Shown here: positions 46,480 to 53,484 of the stretch, in pieces
Position numbering within the stretch: position 1 is the first letter of the stretch
How the letters are laid out: every line of letters begins with the position of its first letter
Assembly: GCF_004361735.1 (NCBI RefSeq)
Contig: NZ_SNVV01000027.1
Coordinates: forward strand, 1 to 64,000
Source: Azoarcus indigens
GTDB taxonomy: Bacteria; Pseudomonadota; Gammaproteobacteria; Burkholderiales; Rhodocyclaceae
Direction: 5' to 3'
Length of the DNA: 64,000 nucleotides
The notes under the pieces: generated by a model
Seen by the model: the letters and a program-made list of their open reading frames with translations, nothing else
What the model was told of the DNA's origin: nothing
The model's database searches: none
Program-made: the position numbers and the translations under genes

Positions 46480-46857
46480 CGCCCAACGTTTCCCCGCCCT
46501 CCAGCCGGCCGTCTTCATGCGGCCATTCCTTGCTGATCCGGTTCTGCATGAACGGGGTGGGCGACAGGGACTCCAGGCCGGAGTGGCGGGGGCTCTGGTT
46601 GCAGAAGACGGCGATGTATTGAAGGGGATCGCTCGTCGCCGCATTTCGAGTCGCGCGGCCCATGCCCTGCACCGGCTCGATTCAGCGGTCTGCCTTCGCC
46701 GCCTTGTCCCCGTTGCGCAGCCTTTGCTCAAGCCAGCCCAACGCGCCGGCAGCACGGCTGATGCTGCCGACCTCATCGGCTCGCTTGACGGCCTGCTCCT
46801 TGAACCCGGCCGTATTCCTGGCTGGGATCGCCTCACCTCCTTTTTCCTCTCGTGGTG
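46480..46857 (-). mobile_element. IS3-family transposase remnant (orfA and orfB fragments)
   Basis: On the minus strand, 46682 to about 46857 reads as an OrfA-like helix-turn-helix piece (GFKEQAVKRADEVGSISRAAG) ended by a TGA at 46682-46684. About 46480-46640 reads as the C-terminal end of an OrfB/integrase-core protein (LQYIAVFCNQSPRHSGLESL, the YIxVFYNxxRRHSxLGxLSP motif). The middle of the element is missing and the frames are broken. No clear terminal inverted repeats were found. It sits between the NodT stop and the cupin-operon terminator. Confidence 0.7.
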
Positions 46858-46910
46858 TCGAGCCTGCTACGGCCGGATTGGAAGAGGAGATCCGTGGGGC
46901 AGCTCAAATG

Positions 46911-46934
46911 AAAAACCCGCCTCGCGGCGGGTTT
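46911..46934 (-). terminator. rho-independent terminator of the hpaC-hpaB-cupin operon
   Basis: AAACCCGCC-TCGC-GGCGGGTTT (46913-46934), a perfect 9-bp stem, followed on the minus strand by TTTTTC. It lies 35 bp after the cupin stop and could also stop plus-strand transcription. Confidence 0.88.
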
Positions 46935-46968
46935 CGGCAGCAACTGCGGTACCGGTGAAACCGGTTCT

Positions 46969-47355
46969 TCAGACCGGATCGTAGTAGTGGATTTCCAGCA
47001 GCACGCAGCCGTTCTCCGACTTGAACGGGCCATGCCAGGCGCCGGGCGGGCGGCAGGCGTAGGTGAAGGGCTTGTAGTTGGTGCCGCCCTCGCCGTTCTC
47101 GTCGTTGCCGACGGTGAGGTCGCCGCTGACCAGGAACACTTCTTCCCAGTAGTCATGCACGAAGGGCTTGGTGGTGAAGACGCCGCCTTCAAAGCGCAGC
47201 AGGCGGGTCTGGCTGCCGCGCTTGTTCTCCACGTCGAGGCCGCCGGCGAGGATCTTTTGCTGGACGCGGGCGCCCGGCGGGTAGCCCGGCGGGGTTTCCC
47301 AGCCGTCCACCATGTCGATGGTATGGAACTCGTCGTGTAGCTTGTTCACTGCCAT
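46969..47355 (-). CDS. cupin-domain protein of the hydroxylase operon
   Basis: A 128-aa single-domain cupin. Cupin motif 1 is in FVHDYWEEVFLVSGDLTVG and motif 2 in RPPGAWHGPFKSENGCVLLE, with His and Glu ligands for one metal. It starts at ATG 47355 with AGGAG upstream and lies 29 bp after hpaB. It may be a small dioxygenase or isomerase acting on the hydroxylated product, or a sensor; neither is demonstrated. Confidence 0.83.
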   Translation of the reverse strand: MAVNKLHDEFHTIDMVDGWETPPGYPPGARVQQKILAGGLDVENKRGSQTRLLRFEGGVFTTKPFVHDYWEEVFLVSGDLTVGNDENGEGGTNYKPFTYACRPPGAWHGPFKSENGCVLLEIHYYDPV

Positions 47356-47384
47356 TTCGGATTCTCCTGTCTCTCGGGTTGGGG

Positions 47385-48824
47385 TTACAGCGAGTACGAC
47401 GCCAGCATGCGATCCAGGATGCCGGCGGAGCGGTCCCAGTCGTAGGTGCGGAAGGAATGGCCCTTGGTGACGAAGGTGGCGCCGGCATAGAACATCTCGT
47501 ACTGGGTGTGGCGCGAGGCGAATTCGGAACCCAGCGCATCCCAGGCGAGCTTGAAGAACTTCACCCGCTCCTGCGCGCCGGCCACCGGCGACTGCTGGGT
47601 CTTCTCGATGATGGAGGCGATTTCCGGGTTGGCGAAATCCTTCACCGAGGACGGCAGCATGATCAGGCCGCCGCCGGCGAGGTCGCGCATGGCGGTGACC
47701 AGGCGCGGGTACATCTGCTGGGTGAGCGCCTGGGCGGCGTAGAGGCTGTGGCGGTCCGGGATGAAGTAGGCGCCGCGCTGGGTGCCCTTGGCTTCCATGG
47801 CGTGCACGAAGGCATCCACCATGTCCGCCTCGGCGCACAACTGGCCCAGGGTGTCTCGCACCTGCGGGAAGCCGATGATGCCGTTCATCTCGGCGGTGCG
47901 GCGGGCGATGCCCATGAGGAAGCGCAGCTTCACCGACAGCCGGATCATGGCCTGGTAGTTCTGGTAGACGTGGGCCGGGGTGGCGTGGAACTGCTTCTGG
48001 CACATCTCCAGGCTGTCCACCACGAACACGCGGTCCCAGGGCACCTTCACGTCGTCGAAGAACAGCACCGCGTCGTTCTCGTCGAAGCGGCTGGCGAGCG
48101 GGTTGTCGAACACCTCCGGCGCGCTGGCTTCATAGGACTTGCGCGACATCACCTTGAGGCCCTTGGTGTTCATCGGGATGGCGAAGGAGAAGGCGTACTT
48201 CTCGTCGCCCGGCTGCAGCGGCTGGATGCAGGTGACCAGCACTTCGTCGGCCATGATGCCGCCGGTGGCCAGCATCTTGGCGCCGCGTATGGTCAGGCCT
48301 TCGGCGTCGCGGTCCACCACGCCTGCGGAGAGGAAGGGATCCTGCTGCTGGGCGGCGCTCTTGGAGCGGTCGGCCTGCGGATTGATGATGACGTAGGTGA
48401 GGTAGAGGTCGTTGTCGCGGGCGTACTTGTAGTAGTCCGCCAACGCGCCGGCGCGCTTCGGATCGTAGGCCTCGAACACCTCCAGGCCCATGTACATGCC
48501 GGCGATGCAGGAGGCGACGTGGTCCGGCGCGCGCCCGAGGAAGCCGCCGTGCAGCTCGGTCCAGGCTTCCAGGCCCTGGCGGCGCTGCTTCAGGTCGTCG
48601 TAGCTGAAGGGCAGTTGCCAGATGCGGTTGGCGCGGCCGCCTTCGGGCGTCTCGAAAGTCATCAGTTCCTGGTTGGCCTGGGCGAAGTCGAACAGCTTGC
48701 CCACCGAGGCCACCGCGTTGCGGAAGGCGGGATGGGTGGTGACGTCGGCGGCGCGCTCGCCGTCGATGTAGACAGCGCGGCCGTCGTTCAGGCCCGCGAT
48801 GTGTTGGCTTCCAGTCTTGATCAT
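47385..48824 (-). CDS. hpaB: 4-hydroxyphenylacetate 3-monooxygenase-family oxygenase component
   Basis: A 479-aa FADH2-using flavin monooxygenase that ortho-hydroxylates a phenolic ring, supplied by the reductase encoded upstream. Recognisable features: GRAPDHVAS with Arg98, YLTYVIINPQADRSK near 141-155, the flavin-binding TGGIMADEVLVTC near 187-199, and a C-terminal YDWDRSAGIL. Many true HpaB enzymes carry a His where this one has Tyr144 (LTY rather than LTH), so the substrate may be another phenol. GGAG is 5 nt before the ATG. Confidence 0.88.
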   Translation of the reverse strand: MIKTGSQHIAGLNDGRAVYIDGERAADVTTHPAFRNAVASVGKLFDFAQANQELMTFETPEGGRANRIWQLPFSYDDLKQRRQGLEAWTELHGGFLGRAPDHVASCIAGMYMGLEVFEAYDPKRAGALADYYKYARDNDLYLTYVIINPQADRSKSAAQQQDPFLSAGVVDRDAEGLTIRGAKMLATGGIMADEVLVTCIQPLQPGDEKYAFSFAIPMNTKGLKVMSRKSYEASAPEVFDNPLASRFDENDAVLFFDDVKVPWDRVFVVDSLEMCQKQFHATPAHVYQNYQAMIRLSVKLRFLMGIARRTAEMNGIIGFPQVRDTLGQLCAEADMVDAFVHAMEAKGTQRGAYFIPDRHSLYAAQALTQQMYPRLVTAMRDLAGGGLIMLPSSVKDFANPEIASIIEKTQQSPVAGAQERVKFFKLAWDALGSEFASRHTQYEMFYAGATFVTKGHSFRTYDWDRSAGILDRMLASYSL

Positions 48825-48914
48825 TTCTGCTCCGTTGGGGACGGTTTGGTTCGGGATGGGGGTGAAGCGGGAAGCGGGCGGCTGCGGTGGGGCCTGCAGC
48901 CGCCGGTCTTGTTC

Positions 48915-49415
48915 TCAGGCCTGCGCGGCCTCGTGCTGCACGCCGTGGTAGCGGCCGCGGAAATAGAGCAGCGGCGGCGGCGCGGGGTCGTAGGTGAAGC
49001 GCAGCACGCGGCCGACCACGATCACATGGTCGCCTCCCTCGTACTGGCAGTGGTGGCCGCACTCGAAGTGGGCGAGGGCGCCCTCCAGCAGCGGCGCCAT
49101 CGCATGGCCGGGGCGGTGGGCGACCTTGTCCCAGCGACCGTCCTGCGGCCGGGCGAACAGGTCGGAAAGCCCGCGCTGGCCGGCACCCAGCACATTGATG
49201 GCGAAGCCGTCCGCCGCCAGCAGGCGGGCCAGGCCGCCGGAACCGCGCATCAGGCTGAACAGCACCAGCGGCGGATCGAGCGAGAGGGAAGAGAAGGAGT
49301 TGACGGTCATCCCCAGATGCTCGCCGTCGGCGGCATGGGCGGTCACCACGGCGATGCCGGTGGCGAACTGCCCCAGGGAATGGCGGAATTCGCGAGGGTC
49401 TGTCGGGGCTTGCAC
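48915..49415 (-). CDS. hpaC: flavin reductase component (HpaC-like)
   Basis: A 166-aa flavin:NAD(P)H reductase delivering reduced flavin to HpaB. Motifs: FRHSLGQFATGIAVVTA, GMTVNSFSSLSLDPPLVLFS and C-terminal DHVIVVGRV. I place the start at GTG 49415, because AGGAG lies 7 nt before it and the ATG at 49544 would begin upstream of a perfect TATAAT promoter element. First gene of the operon; the family length of about 165 aa fits. Confidence 0.9.
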   Translation of the reverse strand: MQAPTDPREFRHSLGQFATGIAVVTAHAADGEHLGMTVNSFSSLSLDPPLVLFSLMRGSGGLARLLAADGFAINVLGAGQRGLSDLFARPQDGRWDKVAHRPGHAMAPLLEGALAHFECGHHCQYEGGDHVIVVGRVLRFTYDPAPPPLLYFRGRYHGVQHEAAQA

Positions 49416-49510
49416 GAAACGGCTCCTGGGGCTGGCTGCCAGGGCTTTCCGGGGGCTTCTCCGGCGGGCCGTGGCGGCTTCGTTATTTTCTAAATTTAGC
49501 TTGGTTGCGA

Positions 49511-49544
49511 AGCTATTATAGAAAGCTGTTGCAGCGGCAGGCAA
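49511..49544 (-). promoter_or_regulatory. promoter of the hpaC operon with MarR-box candidate
   Basis: Minus strand: -35 TTGCCT (49544-49539), 18-bp spacer, -10 TATAAT (49520-49515). The core CTTT-C-TATAATAGCT is repeated almost exactly at the marR promoter, suggesting an operator overlapping the -10. The -10 is about 100 bp before the GTG start. Confidence 0.7.
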
Positions 49545-49686
49545 GCCTGTTCGGCAAATAGTGGAAGACCACGCTCACGGGGCGCGAAAGGGATGGGCGG
49601 GCGGGCTTCTGCGGCGCGCAAAAGCACACGGGCCGCGATGCGGCCCGTGTCGGAAAAAGCGGGTGTGCCTCCGTTGGAGGCTGGCG

Positions 49687-50283
49687 TCAGCCCTCGGCGA
49701 CCTTCGCCTGCAGGGCGAGGTAATCGACCAGGTGCAGCGCCTGGTCGCTGGAAACCACCAGCTTGGACATGATCTGTCCCAGCATCTGGAACTCCTCCGC
49801 GCTGAGCGGGAAGAGCATGTCGTTCACCGGGCTCTGGATGCCGGTGAGGGCGTCGAGCTGGGTGCGCGCTTCCGGCGTCAGCGTCAGCCGCACCCGGCGG
49901 CGGTCTTCGGGGTTGGTCACCTTGGCCACAAGGCCGGCCTTCACCAGCTTGTTCACCTCGGTGGTGATGAATGCGCCGCTGAAGTGCAGGTGGTCGGCAA
50001 TGGCGTTGATGCCGGCCTCGCCATGCTGCAAGTGGGCGATGGACATCAGGATGGTGTAGGAGGTGCCGGACAGGTCCAGCAGGCGGCCGAACTTGTTGCG
50101 GATGTCCTGGATGCGCGCGGAGAAGGCGAGCAGGTCGTGCACCAGTGCGCGGAAGGCAGCGTCGCTACCGTCCACCAGCAGTTCCGGCCGCGACACGGTG
50201 AGCTTGGACGTCTTTCGTGCCGAGCTTGCGCCGGCTTTCGTGGTGGCGGTGCCGGTGGTTTGTCGCTTGGTACTGGCGGGCAT
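49687..50283 (-). CDS. MarR-family transcriptional regulator
   Basis: 198 aa. A Lys/Thr/Ala-rich N-terminal tail of about 45 residues precedes a MarR winged helix (LLDLSGTSYTILMSIAHLQ, AIADHLHFSGAFITTEVNKLVKAGL, wing TNPEDRRRVRLTLTPEA). The start at ATG 50283 was chosen because the ATG at 50325 overlaps the -10 box. It is upstream of, and co-oriented with, the hpaC operon, and shares its promoter box. Likely a phenolic-acid-responsive repressor (inference). Confidence 0.88.
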   Translation of the reverse strand: MPASTKRQTTGTATTKAGASSARKTSKLTVSRPELLVDGSDAAFRALVHDLLAFSARIQDIRNKFGRLLDLSGTSYTILMSIAHLQHGEAGINAIADHLHFSGAFITTEVNKLVKAGLVAKVTNPEDRRRVRLTLTPEARTQLDALTGIQSPVNDMLFPLSAEEFQMLGQIMSKLVVSSDQALHLVDYLALQAKVAEG

Positions 50284-50312
50284 GAGAACGGAATGGATCG
50301 CTAGGCAAAGAT

Positions 50313-50327
50313 AGCTATTATACAAAG
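50313..50327 (-). promoter_or_regulatory. marR promoter -10 with the shared box
   Basis: Minus strand CTTT-G-TATAATAGCT, with a consensus -10 TATAAT at 50322-50317 and a poor -35 (TGCAAA 18 bp upstream). It matches the hpaC promoter box in 14 of 15 positions, so autorepression is plausible. Confidence 0.65.
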
Positions 50328-50659
50328 AAGTATTGCGCTTTTTGCAGTTCCGGCCGCGCCAATGGGCTGGACCGCAGCCGCCCGGGCCAAGTGCCGGCGC
50401 TCAACGCAGCCGGGCTGCAGCCCGCCTGGATTGAGTATGGCAGCTGGCCTGCGTCTTTGCTGCCGGGCTGGGCGCCGGTGCCCGCGGTGGTGCGCAGGCG
50501 GCAAGGCGGCGGTGCTGCGATGCACTGCCCTGGTGTGGCCGCCCCTCCGGCCGTGTTGCGAACGCGGTGGCTGGACAGCCGCTCGCGCGGAACCCGGGCC
50601 GGTGGCCGGGCTGCCGCACTCTTTCCCCCTCCTGGAAGCGGATGTTCCTCCTCTGCCGC

Positions 50660-50674
50660 TGGCACGGGGCTTGC
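50660..50674 (+). promoter_or_regulatory. sigma-54 promoter upstream of the chemoreceptor gene
   Basis: TGGCAC-GGGGC-TTGC matches the sigma-54 -24/-12 consensus exactly (GG at 50661-50662, GC at 50673-50674). It is 88 bp before the ATG at 50763. The rest of the 479-bp gap from marR is GC-rich with nothing else recognised. Confidence 0.8.
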
Positions 50675-50762
50675 GATGAGTTGCCGCAGCCCTGGCGTTT
50701 CCCGACGCCGGGGCTGCGGCTTTCCAACCCCTCGCAATACCCGACAAAACAAGGAGAAAACC

Positions 50763-51812
50763 ATGAATCGCTACGCTGACGGCGCCTTGCTCGCGCTGGC
50801 TGTGTTGTCCGCCGCCTATGCGGTCTTCGAGGGTGGCGGTGTGCCGGCAGGGGCCGCTGCGGCGCTGGTCCTCGCCGCGCTCGCAGTGCGTGCCCTGGCC
50901 GCCGCGGCCCCGGCCGGCTTGAGCCGTGCCGATGCCGCCGCTCTGGGTTCGTCCCTGGCTGCCGGCGACTGGGCGGGAGCGCAGGCGCTCGGCCAGCGGG
51001 CGGCGCCCGGCAGCGTTGCCGAAGGCCTGGCCAGGGCGATCGGCAAGCTGCTGCGCGAGCTGCAAGCGGCCGAGGAAGGGCAGGCCGCAGCGGAGCAGCG
51101 TTTGCGGGCCGCCGAGGCGAAGGCTGCCGCGATGCCCCAGGCGGCCGCCGGCGCCGGCCACCGGGTGCTGGATGGGTTGCGCGCTCGGCTGGCTGCCTTG
51201 TGTGCGTCCCAGGTGGAGTTCTGCGAGCACCTTTCGCGCGGCACCGGTGCCGCCGAGCGGGCATCCGAGAAGATCGCCACTTGCTATCGGGCGGTGCAGG
51301 AGAGCGACGGCGCGCTGACCCAGCTGCGCGACTACAGCGCCCAGGTGGCGCAGGTGTTCGCCGAGCTGACGGAGCAGTCCAACCGCATCGAGCACATCGT
51401 TTCCAGCATCCAGGAGATCGCCAGCCAGACCAATCTGCTCGCGCTCAATGCCGCCATCGAGGCGGCGCGCGCCGGCGAGAGCGGCCGCGGTTTCGCCGTG
51501 GTGGCGGACGAGGTGCGCAAGCTGGCCGAGCGCTCGGCGCTCTCCAGCAAGGAGATCGGCGACATCGCCCAGGGCCTGCATCGCACCGCCGCCGACGCCG
51601 GCAGCCGGGTCGAGCAGGCCACTTCCAGCGCGGAGCACGGCAAGAACCGCATCGAGGTGGCGATCAGGATGATGGACGACGTCACCGAGGATGCGCGGGT
51701 GCGCATGGTCGTGCTGGAGAAATCCACCCAGTTCGCGGTGCGCCAGCGCGACGAGGGCGTGGATATCGAAGCGGGCCTGGCCCAGGCGCTGGCGGGCCTG
51801 CAGGCCGCCTGA
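50763..51812 (+). CDS. methyl-accepting chemotaxis protein without periplasmic sensor domain
   Basis: 349 aa. Two closely spaced N-terminal hydrophobic segments ([15 protein letters not shown] and [20 protein letters not shown]) form a hairpin anchor with essentially no periplasmic loop. An Ala-rich helical region follows, then the signalling tip [20 protein letters not shown] with [14 protein letters not shown]. Ligand sensing must therefore be cytosolic, membrane-embedded or through a partner. Ribosome site AAGGAG is 6 nt upstream. Expression is probably sigma-54 dependent. Confidence 0.9.
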   Translation: MNRYADGALLALAVLSAAYAVFEGGGVPAGAAAALVLAALAVRALAAAAPAGLSRADAAALGSSLAAGDWAGAQALGQRAAPGSVAEGLARAIGKLLRELQAAEEGQAAAEQRLRAAEAKAAAMPQAAAGAGHRVLDGLRARLAALCASQVEFCEHLSRGTGAAERASEKIATCYRAVQESDGALTQLRDYSAQVAQVFAELTEQSNRIEHIVSSIQEIASQTNLLALNAAIEAARAGESGRGFAVVADEVRKLAERSALSSKEIGDIAQGLHRTAADAGSRVEQATSSAEHGKNRIEVAIRMMDDVTEDARVRMVVLEKSTQFAVRQRDEGVDIEAGLAQALAGLQAA

Positions 51813-51869
51813 GCGGCGGCGGCCAAGGGGGGCTGCGCCCGGGCATCACCGCGGGCCGGCCCGCCTGCC

Positions 51870-52016
51870 TCAGCCCAGCATCCGGTAGCGTTCCAGCCAG
51901 CGCGCGTAAGGCGCCGGCAGCGCCCGGGGCGGCTTCTCCTTCTTCAGCGCCAGCGCGGCTTGGTAGGGGAGTGTGGGTTGGCGAGGCGGGCGCGGCCTAT
52001 CAAATCCGGGCTTCAT
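51870..52016 (-). pseudogene. unrecognised C-terminal coding fragment
   Basis: A minus-strand frame ending at TGA 51870-51872 reads LPYQAALALKKEKPPRALPA and then PYARWLERYRMLG. It has protein-like composition but no proper start and no recognised family. Probably the truncated end of a lost gene; it may be chance. Confidence 0.3.
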
Positions 52017-52110
52017 CAAGACCCTCGCCTGGCATGAGCGCACCCATCACTTGCCGGCCCACCGCTGGGTGCGGGCACAGTTGACTGAGACCTGCGAGGA
52101 GCCGGCTTGA
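52000..52110 (+). pseudogene. C-terminal fragment of a LysR-type regulator
   Basis: The plus-strand frame ending at TGA 52108-52110 reads FIKTLAWHERTHHLPAHRWV followed by RAQLTETCEEPA. This matches the WHxRxxxDPAHxWLR ending of NodD/NahR-type LysR proteins; the intact LysR at 40694 ends with a similar segment. No upstream part survives in frame. Confidence 0.5.
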
Positions 52111-52178
52111 GCGAGCCCCGGCGGCTGGACGCCGGCCACCCCGTTTCTGGCTCCGGCACCGCAGCCCGAGACCACTGC

Positions 52179-52202
52179 GTCAGATTGACCGGGTCAGATT
52201 GA
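52179..52202 (+). repeat. direct repeat GTCAGATTGA, 14-bp period
   Basis: Two perfect copies (52179-52188 and 52193-52202) lie about 150-170 bp upstream of the sigma-54 promoter at 52347, the usual distance for an enhancer-binding site. Not found upstream of the chemoreceptor promoter. Confidence 0.45.
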
Positions 52203-52346
52203 GCACCACCGCGGCGGGCTGCGCCAGCGCCGGCCGCCACGCCGCCTGCCGCCCTTGCGCTGGCCGTGTGCATTCCTCATCCAATCGACTGAAAGAAAAG
52301 GAAAAGCCGCCGTAAGGGCGGCATGGGCCGGAGCGCTCCCGCGCAC

Positions 52347-52361
52347 TGGCACCGGCGTTGC
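52347..52361 (+). promoter_or_regulatory. sigma-54 promoter of the channel-ALDH-GMC operon
   Basis: TGGCAC-CGGCG-TTGC, then TATTT, an exact -24/-12 consensus (GG at 52348-52349, GC at 52360-52361), 82 bp before the first ATG at 52444. Confidence 0.85.
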
Positions 52362-52443
52362 TATTTCCTCTTCGAGGCCTCGAACGCTCAGCCCCGGCAG
52401 CCGCCGGGATAAGCATCCTCAACCCCTCGAAGGAAAGAAAAAG

Positions 52444-53373
52444 ATGCGCCCAACCCCAATGAAGAGAACGCCGGCCGGCCGGCCGGTACCGTCGCGTGGT
52501 TTCCGCCTCGCCTGCCTGATGCCGCTGCTGCTTTCCCTGCTCGCAGTGGCCACGCCCGCCCACGCCATCGACGTCGAAGCCGGCGACTACACCGCTGCGC
52601 CCGCCGGCACCACGCTGGGTCTTCTCTACATGCAGCACGCGGAGCGCGAAGACCTCTACGCCAGCGGCGACAAGGTGCCCGGCAAGGGCAAGTTCCGCAG
52701 CGACGTCGGCATCCTGCGTTTCATCCACTTCATGGAACTGGGCGGCTACATCATCGACCCCCAGATCCTGATCCCCTTCGGCAACCTGCGCGGCTCGGGC
52801 GATTTCTCCAGCCTGGGCAGCAACGGCGGCTTTGCCGACCCGGTACTGGCTGCCACGCTGTGGACCATCAACGACCCGGTGAACCGCCGCTACCTGGGCA
52901 TCACGCCCTTCCTCTACGTGCCCATCGGCAACTACGACCGCGGCGAAGCCCTGAACATGGGCGAGAACCGCTGGCGCTATGCACTGCAGTTGGGCTACAT
53001 CCAGGGCATAGGCGACAAGTTCACCGTCGATCTGCTGGGCGACGTCACCTTCCACGGCGATAACACCGACTACAGCAGCACCGGCGCCACTATGAAGCAG
53101 GACCCGACCTACCAGTTCCAGGCCTTCGGCCGCTACCACATCCGGCCGGACCTGGACTTCCGCGTCGGCGTCGCCCGCTCCTGGGTGGGCAAGGTGAAGG
53201 TGGATGGGGTGGAGACCACCGGCCAGGCCATGGTTACCAAGTTCAGCGTCGGCTTCGGCTACCAGATCGTGCCGCGCACCCAGCTGTTGTTCGTCTATGG
53301 CCGCGACATCGACGTCACCGACGGCTTCAAGGAAAAGAACCGGCTGAACCTGCGCGTCGGCTACGCCTTCTGA
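52444..53373 (+). CDS. outer-membrane channel of the phenol MetA-pathway transporter family
   Basis: A 309-aa exported beta-rich protein (signal peptide ACLMPLLLSLLAVATPAHA). The body has alternating-residue strands and NDPVNRRYLGITPFLYVPIG in the middle, as in PF13557-type transporter proteins found with aromatic-degradation genes. It ends RVGYAF with the C-terminal Phe of outer-membrane barrels. It probably admits the hydrophobic substrate oxidised by the following enzymes. Start ATG 52444 has AAGGAA upstream. Confidence 0.85.
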   Translation: MRPTPMKRTPAGRPVPSRGFRLACLMPLLLSLLAVATPAHAIDVEAGDYTAAPAGTTLGLLYMQHAEREDLYASGDKVPGKGKFRSDVGILRFIHFMELGGYIIDPQILIPFGNLRGSGDFSSLGSNGGFADPVLAATLWTINDPVNRRYLGITPFLYVPIGNYDRGEALNMGENRWRYALQLGYIQGIGDKFTVDLLGDVTFHGDNTDYSSTGATMKQDPTYQFQAFGRYHIRPDLDFRVGVARSWVGKVKVDGVETTGQAMVTKFSVGFGYQIVPRTQLLFVYGRDIDVTDGFKEKNRLNLRVGYAF

Positions 53374-53484
53374 GGCGCCGGCGGGCGGGGGGTGGATTGC
53401 GTCCGGCCCGCGCGCCGCATGCGGTCCGCCCGCCGCGCCCCCCGTTGCCCCTCTTCCTTCCCGCATCTGAACAGGAAAGATCCC

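Larger units (their letters stand above)
51813..52443. other. 631-bp intergenic region with gene remnants and regulatory sites
   Basis: Contains an unrecognised minus-strand C-terminal fragment, a plus-strand LysR C-terminal fragment, a GTCAGATTGA direct repeat and a sigma-54 promoter, each listed separately. The rest is GC-rich without features. Confidence 0.6.
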
